Positions 33,358 to 42,026 are shown, counted from the stretch's first letter. The stretch is 64,000 nt of DNA from Methanocorpusculum sp. (GCA_017399555.1 JAFQBW010000014.1:32009-96008), one strand, 5' to 3'. The notes: a model not told the origin generated them from the letters alone. Made by a program: numbers and translations.

Positions 33358-33942
33358 ATGACTGAAGAAAACGCAACCTCCAAGATTCTCCTCTTCGGCA
33401 AGTGGGATACTTCCGAAGTCGTTGTAAAAGACCAGGGTCTCATCCGCTACATCACCGTAAGCTCCACTGAAATCCCAAGCTCCTGTGGAAGACTTACCCA
33501 GCAGCAGTTCACCAAGTCCCAGATGGCAATCGTCGAGAGACTTATCAACCGCTTAATGCAGACCGAAACCAACACCGGAAAGAAGATGCACTGTACCAAG
33601 ATGGTCATGGATGCATTCGACGAGATCAACAAGAAGACCAAGCAGAACCCGCTTCAGGTCTTAGTTGACGCAATCTCCAACGCAGCACCGCGTGAGGAAA
33701 TTGTCCGTTTAAAGTACGGTGGTATCAATGTCCCGAAGTCCGTCGACTCTGCACCAATCCGCAGAGTTAACACTGCACTCAGATACATTGCCCTTGCAAC
33801 CTGGAAGGGATCCCACAAAACAAAGAAGCCGGCATACCTTGTCCTTGCAAATGAGTTAATCATGGCATCCAAGGGAGACACTAAGTGCTTCTCTGTCGGA
33901 AAGAAAGACGAAGTCGAGCGTATGGCTAAGTCTGCACGCTAA
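33358..33942 (+). CDS. rpsG: 30S ribosomal protein uS7
   Basis: The 194-residue archaeal S7 binds 16S rRNA 3' domain and contacts the E-site tRNA. Key segments are NTGKKMHCTKMVMDAF, APREEIVRLKYGGINVPKSV and NTALRYIALATWKGSH. Length matches archaeal S7. It lies 5 nt after rpsL and 36 nt before EF2. Confidence 0.97.
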   Translation: MTEENATSKILLFGKWDTSEVVVKDQGLIRYITVSSTEIPSSCGRLTQQQFTKSQMAIVERLINRLMQTETNTGKKMHCTKMVMDAFDEINKKTKQNPLQVLVDAISNAAPREEIVRLKYGGINVPKSVDSAPIRRVNTALRYIALATWKGSHKTKKPAYLVLANELIMASKGDTKCFSVGKKDEVERMAKSAR

Positions 33943-33978
33943 TCACCCCCATACAATTTATTTTTCAGGTGAAAGAAA

Positions 33979-36177
33979 ATGTCACGCGGAAAGAAAATGG
34001 TCGAGCGTATTAATGTGCTGATGAACGACACCAAGCACATTCGCAACATCGGTATCGTAGCACACATTGACCACGGAAAGACTACCCTTTCTGACAACCT
34101 TCTCTCCGGAGCAGGAATGCTCTCCGAGGAACTTGCAGGAAAGGCATGCTGGACTGACTCTGACGAGGAAGAACAGGCACGTGGAATTACTATTGACTCT
34201 TCCAACGTTTCAATGGTTCACGAAGTCAACGGTCAGGAATACCTCATTAACATGATTGATACCCCGGGTCACGTTGACTTTGGTGGAGATGTTACTCGTG
34301 CAATGAGAGCAGTCGACGGTGCAGTTGTCGTCGTCGATGCAGTCGAAGGCCCGATGCCGCAGACTGAAACCGTTCTCCGTCAGGCACTCAAAGAAGGTGT
34401 CCACCCGGTACTGTTCATCAACAAGGTTGACAGACTTATCAACGAGCTGAAAGTTACCCCGCAGGATATGATGATCCGCTTAGGAAAGGTCATTGACAAG
34501 GTTAACAAGCTCATCAAGGGAATGAACGAGGAGCTCTACAACAACGGCGGATGGAAGCTTGATGCAGGCAAAGGAAACGTCGCATTCGGTTCCGCACTCT
34601 ACAACTGGGCAATCTCGATTCCATACATGAAGAAGTCCGGTGTCACCCTCCAGACTATCATTGACAAGTGCAATGAAGGCGACGCAAAGTACCTCGCAAA
34701 GGCATCCCCGCTTCACGCAGTTCTCCTTGACATGGTCGTCGAGTTCCTCCCGAACCCGCTCCAGGCACAGGGTAACAGATGCCACATCATCTGGCACGGC
34801 GATGTCGAGTCCACTGTCGGTAAGGCAATGTACGCATGCGACCCGAACGGACCTGTCGCACTCATGATTACTGATATCTCCTTCGACAAGCACGCAGGAG
34901 AAGTCGCAACCGGAAGACTGTTCTCCGGAACTCTTACCCGCGGTCAGGAACTCTACGTTTCCGGAACTGCAGGCAAGCCGAACAGACTCCAGCAGGTTGG
35001 TATCTTCATGGGTCCAACCCGTGTCGATGTCGACAAGATTGTTGCAGGTAACATCGCAGCAGTTACTGGTCTCGGTGACGCAATCGTCGGTTCTACCGTC
35101 ACTTCCTTAAAGGAAATGACTCCGTTCGAGTCTCTCCAGCACTACTCTGAGCCGGTTATGACCGTCGCAGTCGAAGCAAAGAACACCAAAGACCTGCCGA
35201 AACTCATCGAAGTTCTCCACCAGGTTGGTAAGGAAGACCCGACAATCCGTGTCAACATCAACGAAGAGACCGGAGAACACCTCATTGCAGGTATGGGTGA
35301 ACTTCACCTTGAAGTCGTTACCGGACGTATCAAGAGAGACAAAGGTGTCGACATCATTACCTCTCCGCCAATCGTTGTTTACCGTGAGACCGTCGCACAG
35401 GCACTCAACGGCACTGTAGAAGGAAAGTCCCCGAACAGACACAACAGATTCTTCCTCTCTGTTGAGCCGATGCCGCAGAACATCCTCGATGCAATCCAGG
35501 CAAACGAAGTTACCATGAACATGGACAACATCGCACGCCGTGACGCACTCGTTGCACTTGGTATGGACAAGGAAGAGGCAAAGTCTGTCAAGGACATCTA
35601 CGGATCCAACATGTTCGTCGACTGTACCAAGGGTATTCAGTACCTCAACGAAACCATGGAACTTATCATCGATGGTATCCACGAGGCACTCGACGGCGGA
35701 CCGCTTGCAGATGAGCAGGTTCAGAATGTCTTAATCAAGCTCCACGATGTCAAGCTCCACGAAGATGCAATCCACCGTGGTCCGGGACAGGTCATTCCGG
35801 CAGTTCGCGGCGGTATGAAGGCAGCTCTTCTTATGGCAGGCGACACTCTCTTAGAGCCGATGCAGAACATCCAGATCACTGTTCCGCAGGATCAGATGGG
35901 TGCAGCAATTTCCCAGATTCAGGGAAGACGCGGTATGCTCTCCACCACTGATGTTGAGGGTGACCAGATCGTTGTCAACGGTCAGGCACCGGTCGCAGAG
36001 CTCTTTGGTTTCGCAGGCGACCTCCGCTCTGCAACTGAGGGTCGTGCAATGTGGTCCCAGTCCTTTGCAGGATTCGCAATGGTCCCGCAGGGTATGCTTC
36101 CGGAAATCGTTAAGGGTATCCGTAAGAGAAAGGGCCTCAAGGAAGAGATTCCAACCCCGAAGGACTACCTCGAGTAA
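33979..36177 (+). CDS. fusA: Translation elongation factor EF-2
   Basis: The 732-residue GTPase drives ribosome translocation. The G1 loop is AHIDHGKTT (residues 28-36), G2 lies in ARGITID, G3 is DTPGH, G4 is NKVD. The diphthamide histidine is His599 in [15 protein letters not shown]. The gene is last in the rpsL-rpsG-EF2 operon and is followed by strong hairpins. The start may be the first ATG or the seventh codon; the first has GGTGAA upstream. Confidence 0.97.
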   Translation: MSRGKKMVERINVLMNDTKHIRNIGIVAHIDHGKTTLSDNLLSGAGMLSEELAGKACWTDSDEEEQARGITIDSSNVSMVHEVNGQEYLINMIDTPGHVDFGGDVTRAMRAVDGAVVVVDAVEGPMPQTETVLRQALKEGVHPVLFINKVDRLINELKVTPQDMMIRLGKVIDKVNKLIKGMNEELYNNGGWKLDAGKGNVAFGSALYNWAISIPYMKKSGVTLQTIIDKCNEGDAKYLAKASPLHAVLLDMVVEFLPNPLQAQGNRCHIIWHGDVESTVGKAMYACDPNGPVALMITDISFDKHAGEVATGRLFSGTLTRGQELYVSGTAGKPNRLQQVGIFMGPTRVDVDKIVAGNIAAVTGLGDAIVGSTVTSLKEMTPFESLQHYSEPVMTVAVEAKNTKDLPKLIEVLHQVGKEDPTIRVNINEETGEHLIAGMGELHLEVVTGRIKRDKGVDIITSPPIVVYRETVAQALNGTVEGKSPNRHNRFFLSVEPMPQNILDAIQANEVTMNMDNIARRDALVALGMDKEEAKSVKDIYGSNMFVDCTKGIQYLNETMELIIDGIHEALDGGPLADEQVQNVLIKLHDVKLHEDAIHRGPGQVIPAVRGGMKAALLMAGDTLLEPMQNIQITVPQDQMGAAISQIQGRRGMLSTTDVEGDQIVVNGQAPVAELFGFAGDLRSATEGRAMWSQSFAGFAMVPQGMLPEIVKGIRKRKGLKEEIPTPKDYLE

Positions 36178-36195
36178 GTCTTTCACACACCCGTT

Positions 36196-36262
36196 CCTGT
36201 CCTTTGGACAGGTTTTCGGGTTGGGAGAAATCCCAAAACCCACCCTCTCGGGTTTTCTGTTT
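36196..36262 (+). terminator. Terminator complex after EF-2
   Basis: CCTGTCC-TTT-GGACAGG (36196-36212) is a perfect hairpin nested within CCCG...CGGG. It is followed by a GGGTTGGGA...TCCCAAAACCC stem and a T-rich tail. Confidence 0.65.
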
Positions 36263-36323
36263 TGTACTTCTTTTCTGCCGCAATCTTCAGCTATTATACT
36301 TTATACAGCAAACAAAGCGGTGA

Positions 36324-37067
36324 ATGATAAATATTGTTACGCTCTTCATCTGGTTTGCAATATACAGCTTTCTCGGCTGGGTGTGGGAGACAACGTTCTG
36401 CTCGATTCGCGCAGGCCATTTCATTAACCGCGGTTTTTTAAACGGCCCGGTAATTCCGGTTTACGGGTTCGGTGCGGTTTTTGTGATGCTGGCGATGTCT
36501 TTTTTCCGCAGTTCCGAAATTTTGACACATCTTCCCTATGTTGATATTCCGCTGGTCTTTTTCGGCGGTCTGGTGATTTGTACGCTCCTGGAATATGTGA
36601 CTGCCGTGATTCTCGAAAGTGCATTCCATATCCGCTGGTGGGATTATTCGAAGCAGAAGTTCAATTTTCAGGGCCGCATTTGTCTGAAGAGTGCGCTGTT
36701 CTTCGGGCTGATGTCGGTGGTGATTATCTATATCGTCCAGCCGCTGGTGTCCCGCGTTACCGTTTCCATCCCGGCAGATATTGCAAATCCGTTATCACTG
36801 GTTTTCCTGGTCTTGTTTGCCGCCGATCTGGCAGTGACGCTTTCCTCGCTTCTGCATCTCAAGTCGCATCTTGCACATGTTCAGCACCGTCTTGAACATG
36901 CGGCAGAGGAGTTCAAAGACAATGCGGAGGATTTCCGTGAGGATGTTTTTGCGGCTTTTTCCCGGTCAAAACGGCAGATTCAGCGCCTGGCAAAGGCATT
37001 CCCGGACTCTGTTGCCCGGCATCATGACGAAGCCTGGCAGAAAATCAAGGAACACGCAGGGAAGTAA
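36324..37067 (+). CDS. Membrane protein of the CmpB-like putative ABC-permease family
   Basis: The 247-residue protein has five or six N-terminal membrane helices with the family start FIWFAIYSFLGWVWET and GFLNGPVIPVYGFGAV, ILESAFHIRWWDYS near residue 95-108, and GRICLKSALFFGLMSV. A basic, coiled-coil-like cytoplasmic tail follows from about residue 180. The family is annotated as a putative ABC-transporter permease but transport has not been shown. No ATPase adjoins it. It lies alone between the EF-2 operon and ftr. Confidence 0.8.
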   Translation: MINIVTLFIWFAIYSFLGWVWETTFCSIRAGHFINRGFLNGPVIPVYGFGAVFVMLAMSFFRSSEILTHLPYVDIPLVFFGGLVICTLLEYVTAVILESAFHIRWWDYSKQKFNFQGRICLKSALFFGLMSVVIIYIVQPLVSRVTVSIPADIANPLSLVFLVLFAADLAVTLSSLLHLKSHLAHVQHRLEHAAEEFKDNAEDFREDVFAAFSRSKRQIQRLAKAFPDSVARHHDEAWQKIKEHAGK

Positions 37068-37179
37068 TGTCTCGACATTCTTTTCCTGTTTTTTTTTATC
37101 CTGAGGTTTGTGATAGAAACAAAGTCTCTGGATATTCTTAAATTTCGGGCATTTATGCCCTCTGCGCTTTTTTCATAAT

Positions 37180-37350
37180 CTCGAATACCCAACACCCAGA
37201 GGCTAAGGGCGCGAGCCGAAGGCTCAAGCCATAAGCAAACCTCTTGAGGTTTGCGGAGGAGACGAAGTCTCCGCATGCCCCTCAGGCTCGCAAGTCATGC
37301 TGAGTTGCTCCCGGCTTGAGCCTTCGGCTCGCTCCCGTCACGGGCATACG
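37180..37350 (-). repeat. Large compound-hairpin element, copy C, upstream of ftr
   Basis: Perfect 20-nt arms (37211-37230 and 37313-37332) bracket two internal hairpins: GCAAACCTC-TT-GAGGTTTGC (37235-37254) and GGAGAC-GAA-GTCTCC (37258-37272). Read on the minus strand it contains GCCTGAGGGGCATGCGGAGAC-TTC-GTCTCC, matching copy A up to the hairpin, and a CTTAGCC end. It lies in the ftr leader region, so it could affect expression, but it may equally be a mobile repeat. Confidence 0.6.
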
Positions 37351-37413
37351 GCGAAAGGAAAGTACTATTTAGTTCTCGCTACAAACATATGGTATCACTA
37401 CATAGGTGAACTT

Positions 37414-38310
37414 ATGGAATTTAACGGTGTAATTATCGAGGATACTTACGCAGAAGGTTTCCCGGTCTGGGCAGCCCGTGTAATTATCACTGCAGTAACG
37501 AAGGAATGGGCATACAAGGCAGCAACCGAAGCAACCGGATTTGCAACCTCCACCATCGGATGCCCATGTGAAGCAGGTATTGAGAAGTTCATCCCGGCAT
37601 CCGAGACTCCGGACAACCGCCCGGGTTACTCCATCCTCATCTGCTGTGGAAAGAAGGCACTCAAAGAGCAGGTCTTAGAGCGTGTCTCTGAGTGTGTTTT
37701 AACCGCACCAACCACCGCTGTCTTCAACGGACACGCAGGCGAAGAGGAAATCATCCCAATCAAGCTCCACTTCTTCGGAGACAAGTTCGAGAAGAAGGTC
37801 GAGGTTGGCGGAATCCAGTGCTGGTCCATCCCAATCATGGGCGGCGACTTCATTGTTGAGGAAGAAATCGGCGCAATCAAGGGTGTTGCAGGCGGTAACT
37901 TCTTAATCCTCGGTGACTCCCAGATGTCCGCATTAATCGCTGCAGAAGCAGCAGTCGATGCAATTGCAGAAGTTGACGGTGTCATCACTCCGTTCCCGGG
38001 AGGAGTTGTCTCCTCTGGTTCCAAGGTTGGTTCCTTAAACTACAAGTTCATGGGAGCTTCCACCAACGAAAAGTTCTGCCCATCCATCCGTGAAGCAGTT
38101 ATCGAGAAGGGTCTCGAGACTGAGATTCCGGAAGGCGTCAAGGCAGTTTACGAGATTGTCATTGACGGTGTCTCCGAAGAGGCAGTCAAGGCAGCAATGA
38201 AGGCCGGTGTCCAGGCAGCATGCAGAGTTCCGGGTGTCGTCAAGATCACCGCAGGAAACTACGGCGGAAACCTCGGTCCGTTCAAGTTCAACTTAAAGGA
38301 CTGCATCTGA
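37414..38310 (+). CDS. ftr: Formylmethanofuran--tetrahydromethanopterin formyltransferase
   Basis: The 298-residue cytoplasmic enzyme transfers the formyl group from formylmethanofuran to tetrahydromethanopterin, the second step of CO2 reduction to methane. The start MEFNGVIIEDTYAEGFPVWA, the ATSTIGCPCEAGIEKF segment and KITAGNYGGNLGPFKF near the end match characterised Ftr, and length is typical. The ATG at 37414 has AGGTGA a few bases upstream; the frame extends 39 codons further into the hairpin repeat, which is rejected as coding. Strong codon bias indicates high expression. Confidence 0.96.
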   Translation: MEFNGVIIEDTYAEGFPVWAARVIITAVTKEWAYKAATEATGFATSTIGCPCEAGIEKFIPASETPDNRPGYSILICCGKKALKEQVLERVSECVLTAPTTAVFNGHAGEEEIIPIKLHFFGDKFEKKVEVGGIQCWSIPIMGGDFIVEEEIGAIKGVAGGNFLILGDSQMSALIAAEAAVDAIAEVDGVITPFPGGVVSSGSKVGSLNYKFMGASTNEKFCPSIREAVIEKGLETEIPEGVKAVYEIVIDGVSEEAVKAAMKAGVQAACRVPGVVKITAGNYGGNLGPFKFNLKDCI

Positions 38311-38329
38311 ACGCCCATATCCCCGCGAC

Positions 38330-38366
38330 GCCTTTAGGGCGTGCGGCTCTTCGAGCCTTAGCCCTA
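38330..38366 (+). repeat. Compound-hairpin intergenic element, copy B
   Basis: The outer stem TAGGGC/GCCCTA, linker GTGC, inner hairpin GGCTC-TTC-GAGCC and TTA repeat the plan of copy A with compensatory base changes in both stems. It follows ftr by about 20 nt and is succeeded by a T-rich stretch, so it could double as the ftr terminator. Confidence 0.6.
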
Positions 38367-38473
38367 CGATGTAGGGTAAAAGGCTCATTTTATTTTTCTT
38401 TATTCTGTGTTGTTTTCCTGTTCTTTTCAAAACGTCGTATGGAAAAAACGATGTCCGGGTAAATTCTGATTTT

Positions 38474-38945
38474 CCGGTCGGAAATCTTTTTATATCTTTT
38501 AGGTGTGAACCGGTAAAATCCTCTGTACTATAAATACTCCCGGCAGTTCACAGCAAAAATCAGTGTCTCTGTTTCCACTTGAAAACAGGTTTTTCGATTT
38601 GAAAACAGCATGTTTTTTCATTTTTTAAAATGAAAACACAGTTTTTTCACTTTTTAAAATTTCAGCCCATTGTATTAGTGTAAGTAAAAAACATTAAAGA
38701 CTTTGGAGCAAATTTACGAAGACGGCGAAAATCACTGCTTCCGGTTCACTGGTTTTTCAGCAGTTCACAGCAGGAATCAGTGATTCACGGGTTGATTCTG
38801 CGTGTGAATCTCTCCTAAACCGCATCTGAAGACCATTTTTCATGATTTTTGATTTTGCTGTTTCTGCCGTATTTTTGCGATTGCTCAAAGGATTTCCGTT
38901 TTCGGTTTTCCGGCACTCTTCTCTGATATATAATTTTCCGACCGG
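38474..38945. other. AT-rich, repeat-rich region resembling a plasmid replication origin
   Basis: The gene-free stretch 38367-39055 holds an 11-nt inverted repeat CCGGTCGGAAA (38474-38484) / TTTCCGACCGG (38935-38945), each next to a TATA-like sequence. Between them are three (A/T)TGAAAACA(G/C) iterations (38579, 38599, 38630), a TTTCCACTTGAAAACAG segment that resembles the archaeal mini-ORB (ACTTGAAA), long A/T homopolymer-rich palindromes, and a direct repeat of CAGTTCACAGCA (about 38544 and 38761). This suggests an Orc1/Cdc6-type origin or operator cluster of an integrated plasmid. It is inference from pattern only. Confidence 0.35.
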
Positions 38946-39055
38946 GAATTCATTTTTTGCCGGGTTATCGTTTTTTCCCCGGTTTTGTATCCGGCGCGCA
39001 GAGAAATTCCCGGCAAAAATTCAAAATAGCATACATGCAATACCGCTTGACTTGG

Positions 39056-39364
39056 ATGACTGAGAAACGTCGAACTTACAAGACGGAAAAACAGCCGCAG
39101 AAAAAGCTCATCCGAATAACTCTCCGCATTACTGAAGAGGAACAGAATCTTATCCAGAAGAACACCCGTGATTATGGATTCAGAACGATGAGTGAGTACC
39201 TCAGATACAGCAGTTGTTTTCCGGAATCACCCCGTCTCACTGATACGGAACTGCAGGAACTCAGAACGGACATTGCCTATTGCAGGGAATGGATTGAAGA
39301 GCATAAAGAAGTGATAGAGAGTGCTATCTCAGCTCTTCACGTCGCAATGAAACTCTTCCCATAG
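39056..39364 (+). CDS. Ribbon-helix-helix / MobC-like protein
   Basis: The protein is about 102 residues from the ATG at 39056 (39035 is an alternative). It has a basic N-terminus, then KKLIRITLRITEEEQNLIQ and GFRTMSEYLRYSSC, the beta-strand plus two-helix pattern of ribbon-helix-helix proteins, followed by a coiled-coil-like tail. Plasmid mobilisation accessory proteins (MobC) have this layout. A TATA-like GATATATAATT lies at about 38925-38935. It is the first of the element's genes, downstream of the origin-like region. Confidence 0.65.
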   Translation: MTEKRRTYKTEKQPQKKLIRITLRITEEEQNLIQKNTRDYGFRTMSEYLRYSSCFPESPRLTDTELQELRTDIAYCREWIEEHKEVIESAISALHVAMKLFP

Positions 39365-39399
39365 AACCCGCATGGAGGAAGAATCCGTATGCCCCAAAA

Positions 39400-39580
39400 T
39401 GTCTGACAATGTCAGACAGGAAAAAGAATCCTGCGGCACGGGTATTCTTCAGATTAAAGCAATCTCCATCTCTGAAAGCCGGAAAAATCCGTGACTGGAT
39501 GTCTGACAAAATCTGCTCAAATAACGGTATTTCCAGGAAAACAGGCGAAAATGTCAGACATTTTGCAAAATTGCCTGACA
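39400..39580. promoter_or_regulatory. Cluster of TGTCTGACA boxes
   Basis: Five 9-nt boxes occur: TGTCTGACA (39400) and its complement TGTCAGACA (39410) forming a palindrome with one-base centre, TGTCTGACA (39500), TGTCAGACA (39552) and TGCCTGACA (39572). They lie in the gap before the next small gene, whose TATA-like ATTAAATAAT is at 39585-39594. They look like operator or iteron sites for a ribbon-helix-helix protein. Confidence 0.55.
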
Positions 39581-39612
39581 CAGCATTAAATAATCCTAAC
39601 CCGCATTTTTCA

Positions 39613-39962
39613 TTGGTGATAGCATCACCAACAATCAAAGAACAGCGAATTCGCCGCAAAAAGCGAGCGAGTTCAAGCTGCACTTTAAACGAAACGAACA
39701 ACACCTCTACACCCACCTGAAGAACCGGAAAAAACCGGGAGCGTATCTCAAGGGACTTATCGAGAAGGATATGACAAACCCGGAAGAGCTGTTCTCCCGC
39801 GTTTTCGGGGACATAGAGCGTGACTATGGTTCGATGCGCAGATTCCTTCAGGAATGCGGTGAAGATGCGCTGAGAAGCCGCCTGCATGCGTATGGTGAGG
39901 TTTTGCAGAAGGAGTTGAAACGTATGCTCAAAGAGCGGTATGAGGATTTGAAAGATCTATGA
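39613..39962 (+). pseudogene. Frameshifted small DNA-binding-type gene
   Basis: The C-terminal part (frame starting 39663) reads ASEFKLHFKRNEQHLYTHLK, then AYLKGLIEKDM, typical of small plasmid/viral RHH-type proteins, and runs to the stop at 39960. It has no start codon. The N-terminal part (GTG at 39616 or TTG at 39613, SPTIKEQRIRRKK) is in another frame. The two join seamlessly if the run of five As at 39658-39662 had six. A one-base loss in a homopolymer, a sequencing error or programmed slippage would all fit. The stop overlaps the next ATG by ATGA. Confidence 0.55.
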
Positions 39963-40216
39963 ACGTGCGGTTAAAACCCAAAAGCAAACTCGGACACAAA
40001 CTGTCAGTGACAGTTTCTTCCGAGGAACTGGCTGTCATAGAACGCAGGATGCAGGAACTCGGCTGCAAAAGCATTGCTGATTTTCAGCGGAGGTCCATGG
40101 AGCATTATGCCGGGGAGAAGATCTTCCGGGAGCGTATCTATGACAAACACGGTTTAACAGACCGGAGAAAAGCGAGTTGGAATCATATGGAATCAGATTA
40201 TGAAAAGAAACACTGA
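39959..40216 (+). CDS. Small ribbon-helix-helix-like protein
   Basis: The 85-residue protein has a strand-helix-helix pattern: LGHKLSVTVSSEELAVIERRMQ, then CKSIADFQRRSMEHYAG. This resembles MobC/RHH accessory proteins. It begins with an ATGA overlap and its end overlaps the next small gene by 17 nt, so it belongs to a tight operon. No finer assignment is possible. Confidence 0.6.
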   Translation: MNVRLKPKSKLGHKLSVTVSSEELAVIERRMQELGCKSIADFQRRSMEHYAGEKIFRERIYDKHGLTDRRKASWNHMESDYEKKH

Positions 40217-40376
40217 GGCTGAACCGGGTATTACGGAGACACGGCACAGCCATAAGGCATTTGGATTGCAGAAGAATAAATCTGCCGGCGTTATTGATGC
40301 GGAGGAATGGTTCTTCCGGGAACGCAGGAGGCGGATTTCTGCTCTTCAGCACCAGGAGGAGGTGATTGTCGCATGA
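40200..40376 (+). CDS. Small protein of 58 residues in the element operon
   Basis: The frame begins MKRNTEAEPGITETRHSHKA and ends QHQEEVIVA. It is highly charged, with an ERRRR basic patch. I do not recognise a family. It is supported by its tight fit: it overlaps the upstream gene by 17 nt and ends in an ATGA overlap with the next gene, like the rest of this operon. Confidence 0.5.
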   Translation: MKRNTEAEPGITETRHSHKAFGLQKNKSAGVIDAEEWFFRERRRRISALQHQEEVIVA

Positions 40377-40657
40377 CAAAATACCGGAATCCTGCCGAGC
40401 CGGAGAAGCAGGAAAAGCGGGGCGCATCGCTGTATCATGATGAGCCGTTTCGGGCAGAGTTTCTGATGCTTGCGGCAATGGGTTCCCGGGAAGGGGATTC
40501 CGGCTGGGAGTTCATGATGAATGAGGTTGTTCCCCGTGCTTTGCAGGAGGCGCGTGAGCATTCGCGCACTCCGTACCTTGACTGCGCCTTTATCGAGGGT
40601 GTGATGAGCGGATTAAACGCGAGGAGGGTTCTTGATGCGGTCGGAAAAAGACCATAA
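40373..40657 (+). CDS. Small protein of unknown function (94 residues)
   Basis: The protein starts MTKYRNPAEPEKQEKRGASL at an ATGA overlap; an open frame further upstream is ignored because it would overlap the previous gene. The middle is helical (EPFRAEFLMLAAMGSRE, VVPRALQEAREHSR). It weakly resembles the next gene (both have an EGV(M/F) segment before a hydrophobic stretch), so the two may be distant paralogues. Function unknown. Confidence 0.5.
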   Translation: MTKYRNPAEPEKQEKRGASLYHDEPFRAEFLMLAAMGSREGDSGWEFMMNEVVPRALQEAREHSRTPYLDCAFIEGVMSGLNARRVLDAVGKRP

Positions 40658-40946
40658 CAGGGATACAGGAGCTAAGCCGGAGGCGCATGCTCCTCAGGCG
40701 TCGCGGGCATCCGGGCGGTTGGAAAAAGACCATAGCCTCGTGCAGAGTCCGGAGAAGCAGAAGCAGATGCTGGACTTTATTGTGACATCATATTTCTACT
40801 CTCCAAAAGATGTGGAGGAGTTGAAATGTGCGGTGATTATCGCAAGCGACAATTCGTCGCCGACGCCGAATGCGGACCGCTGGTTCCTGGAAGGAGTGTT
40901 TGCAGCACTCCGGTTCTTAGGGGGAGAGAATGGCAAATCTCTGTAG
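40635..40946 (+). CDS. Small protein of unknown function (103 residues)
   Basis: The protein is hydrophilic at the N-terminus and helical at the C-terminus (KQKQMLDFIVTSYFYSPKD, then NADRWFLEGVFAALRFLGG). It overlaps the previous gene by 23 nt and the next by 17 nt. The ending EGVFAALR parallels EGVMSGLN in the gene upstream, suggesting relatedness. Function unknown. Confidence 0.5.
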   Translation: MRSEKDHNRDTGAKPEAHAPQASRASGRLEKDHSLVQSPEKQKQMLDFIVTSYFYSPKDVEELKCAVIIASDNSSPTPNADRWFLEGVFAALRFLGGENGKSL

Positions 40947-41538
40947 CCTGTCGGATGTGTATATCCTGGATAAAATCCGCTCCGGGGAATGGATTCCGTC
41001 TCTGGATACCGGGCAGATTTATTCGACTGTGAAGAAGGGAAATCTCAAGGAAACGACAAACAGCAACGGTTATCTGACTGTCAGCAGGTTTCCGGTATCC
41101 CACATTATCTGGGTTGCCGCAAACGGACCTGTTCCGCTTGGATTTCAGTTGGATCACATAAACGGAAACAAGAAGGATAACCGGCTCTGCAACCTGCGGT
41201 TGGTAACTGCTGCAGAAAACCAGCTTCTGACAAATGCGAAGCTCACTTTTACCCAGGCAGAAGAGATACGGCGCAAATATGCAGAAGGCTGTGGTGTGGT
41301 GCAGCTGTCCCGCGAATACGGATGCCTGCGTACCACCGTGTCACGAATTGTACATAACATAACGTACACTTCTGATATCCCTACTCAACATGTTGCAGAT
41401 GAGACGCGGAAGAAGATTGTTTCCGATTTCAGCCGGGGTATTTCGATTAACGGTATCCGGAATAAGTATGGAATACAGCAGGCGGTAGTCCGAAGGATTC
41501 TCGAAGAAGAGTTTAGCATGAAGGAGGATAAAGAATGA
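40930..41538 (+). CDS. HNH-endonuclease-like protein with HTH-type tail
   Basis: The 202-residue protein has the phage/homing-type HNH layout. The N-terminal part resembles a NUMOD-like strand segment (SGEWIPSLDTGQIYSTV, NGYLTVSRF). VSHIIWVAANGPVPLGFQ, LDHINGNKKDNRLCNLRLVTAAEN carries the HNH core (His-Asn-Asn). Two helix-turn-helix-like repeats follow (RRKYAEGCGVVQLSREYGC and SRGISINGIRNKYGIQQAV), which probably bind DNA. Such proteins act as homing or virus-encoded nicking enzymes. It lies within the overlapping operon (ATGA with the next gene). Confidence 0.75.
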   Translation: MANLCSLSDVYILDKIRSGEWIPSLDTGQIYSTVKKGNLKETTNSNGYLTVSRFPVSHIIWVAANGPVPLGFQLDHINGNKKDNRLCNLRLVTAAENQLLTNAKLTFTQAEEIRRKYAEGCGVVQLSREYGCLRTTVSRIVHNITYTSDIPTQHVADETRKKIVSDFSRGISINGIRNKYGIQQAVVRRILEEEFSMKEDKE

Positions 41539-42026
41539 AAACACCTCAGGAGTATCTGGATATTATCCAGGATGCGTATCCGTGTCCTGTTGAGTGCGGT
41601 TTTGACCGTGCGGCATGGCTTTATGAATGCAGGGAGGCACTTCGGTGGATGCTTGACTTTGTGGAAGTTGAGTATAAACATCAGGTAGCTGATATCCTGG
41701 ATAGAGGGCTGACGTCTGAGCGGTATGCTTTGTGCGGGAAGTACCGGAGTTATACGAGGGTGAAGGTTGCAGAGGTTGCAGCGTATAGTCCTGAGTTGTT
41801 TGATTCTCTGGTTCACGTGAAGGCGACTGATGCGGAGAAGATTATCGGCAGGCGGAATCTGTATCTTGAGGCTTTGGCAATTCTGGGTTCTTCGGATATT
41901 CAGAAGTATGAGGTGATGAATTCGACTGAGTTGTCGAAGGTTGTCCCAGCTCATGTGTTTGAGCGGCTGACGGAAAAGGAGGAGCGGCTGATGGATTATG
42001 TGATTGAGGAGGTCTCTGTGGTATGA
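41535..42026 (+). CDS. Protein of unknown function (163 residues)
   Basis: The protein is soluble and mainly helical (MKTPQEYLDIIQDAY at the start, AAWLYECREALRWMLDFVEVEYKHQ after it). I do not recognise a domain. ATGA overlaps join it to the HNH-like gene upstream and the small HTH gene downstream. Confidence 0.55.
   Translation: MKTPQEYLDIIQDAYPCPVECGFDRAAWLYECREALRWMLDFVEVEYKHQVADILDRGLTSERYALCGKYRSYTRVKVAEVAAYSPELFDSLVHVKATDAEKIIGRRNLYLEALAILGSSDIQKYEVMNSTELSKVVPAHVFERLTEKEERLMDYVIEEVSVV

Noticed and set aside
37297..37413. N-terminal extension of ftr
   Set aside because: It runs through the hairpin repeat, has no family match, and the internal ATG has a good ribosome-binding site and gives the known N-terminus.
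39400..39580. CRISPR array
   Set aside because: The boxes are only 9 nt, occur in both orientations and have irregular spacing. No CRISPR-type repeat-spacer array or cas gene was seen in the window.
39409..39720. 103-residue plus-strand open frame starting within the TGTCTGACA boxes
   Set aside because: Its first 60 residues overlap the operator-like boxes and promoter; only the last part matches the small DNA-binding protein, and that joins the next frame. A start at 39613-39616 is preferred.
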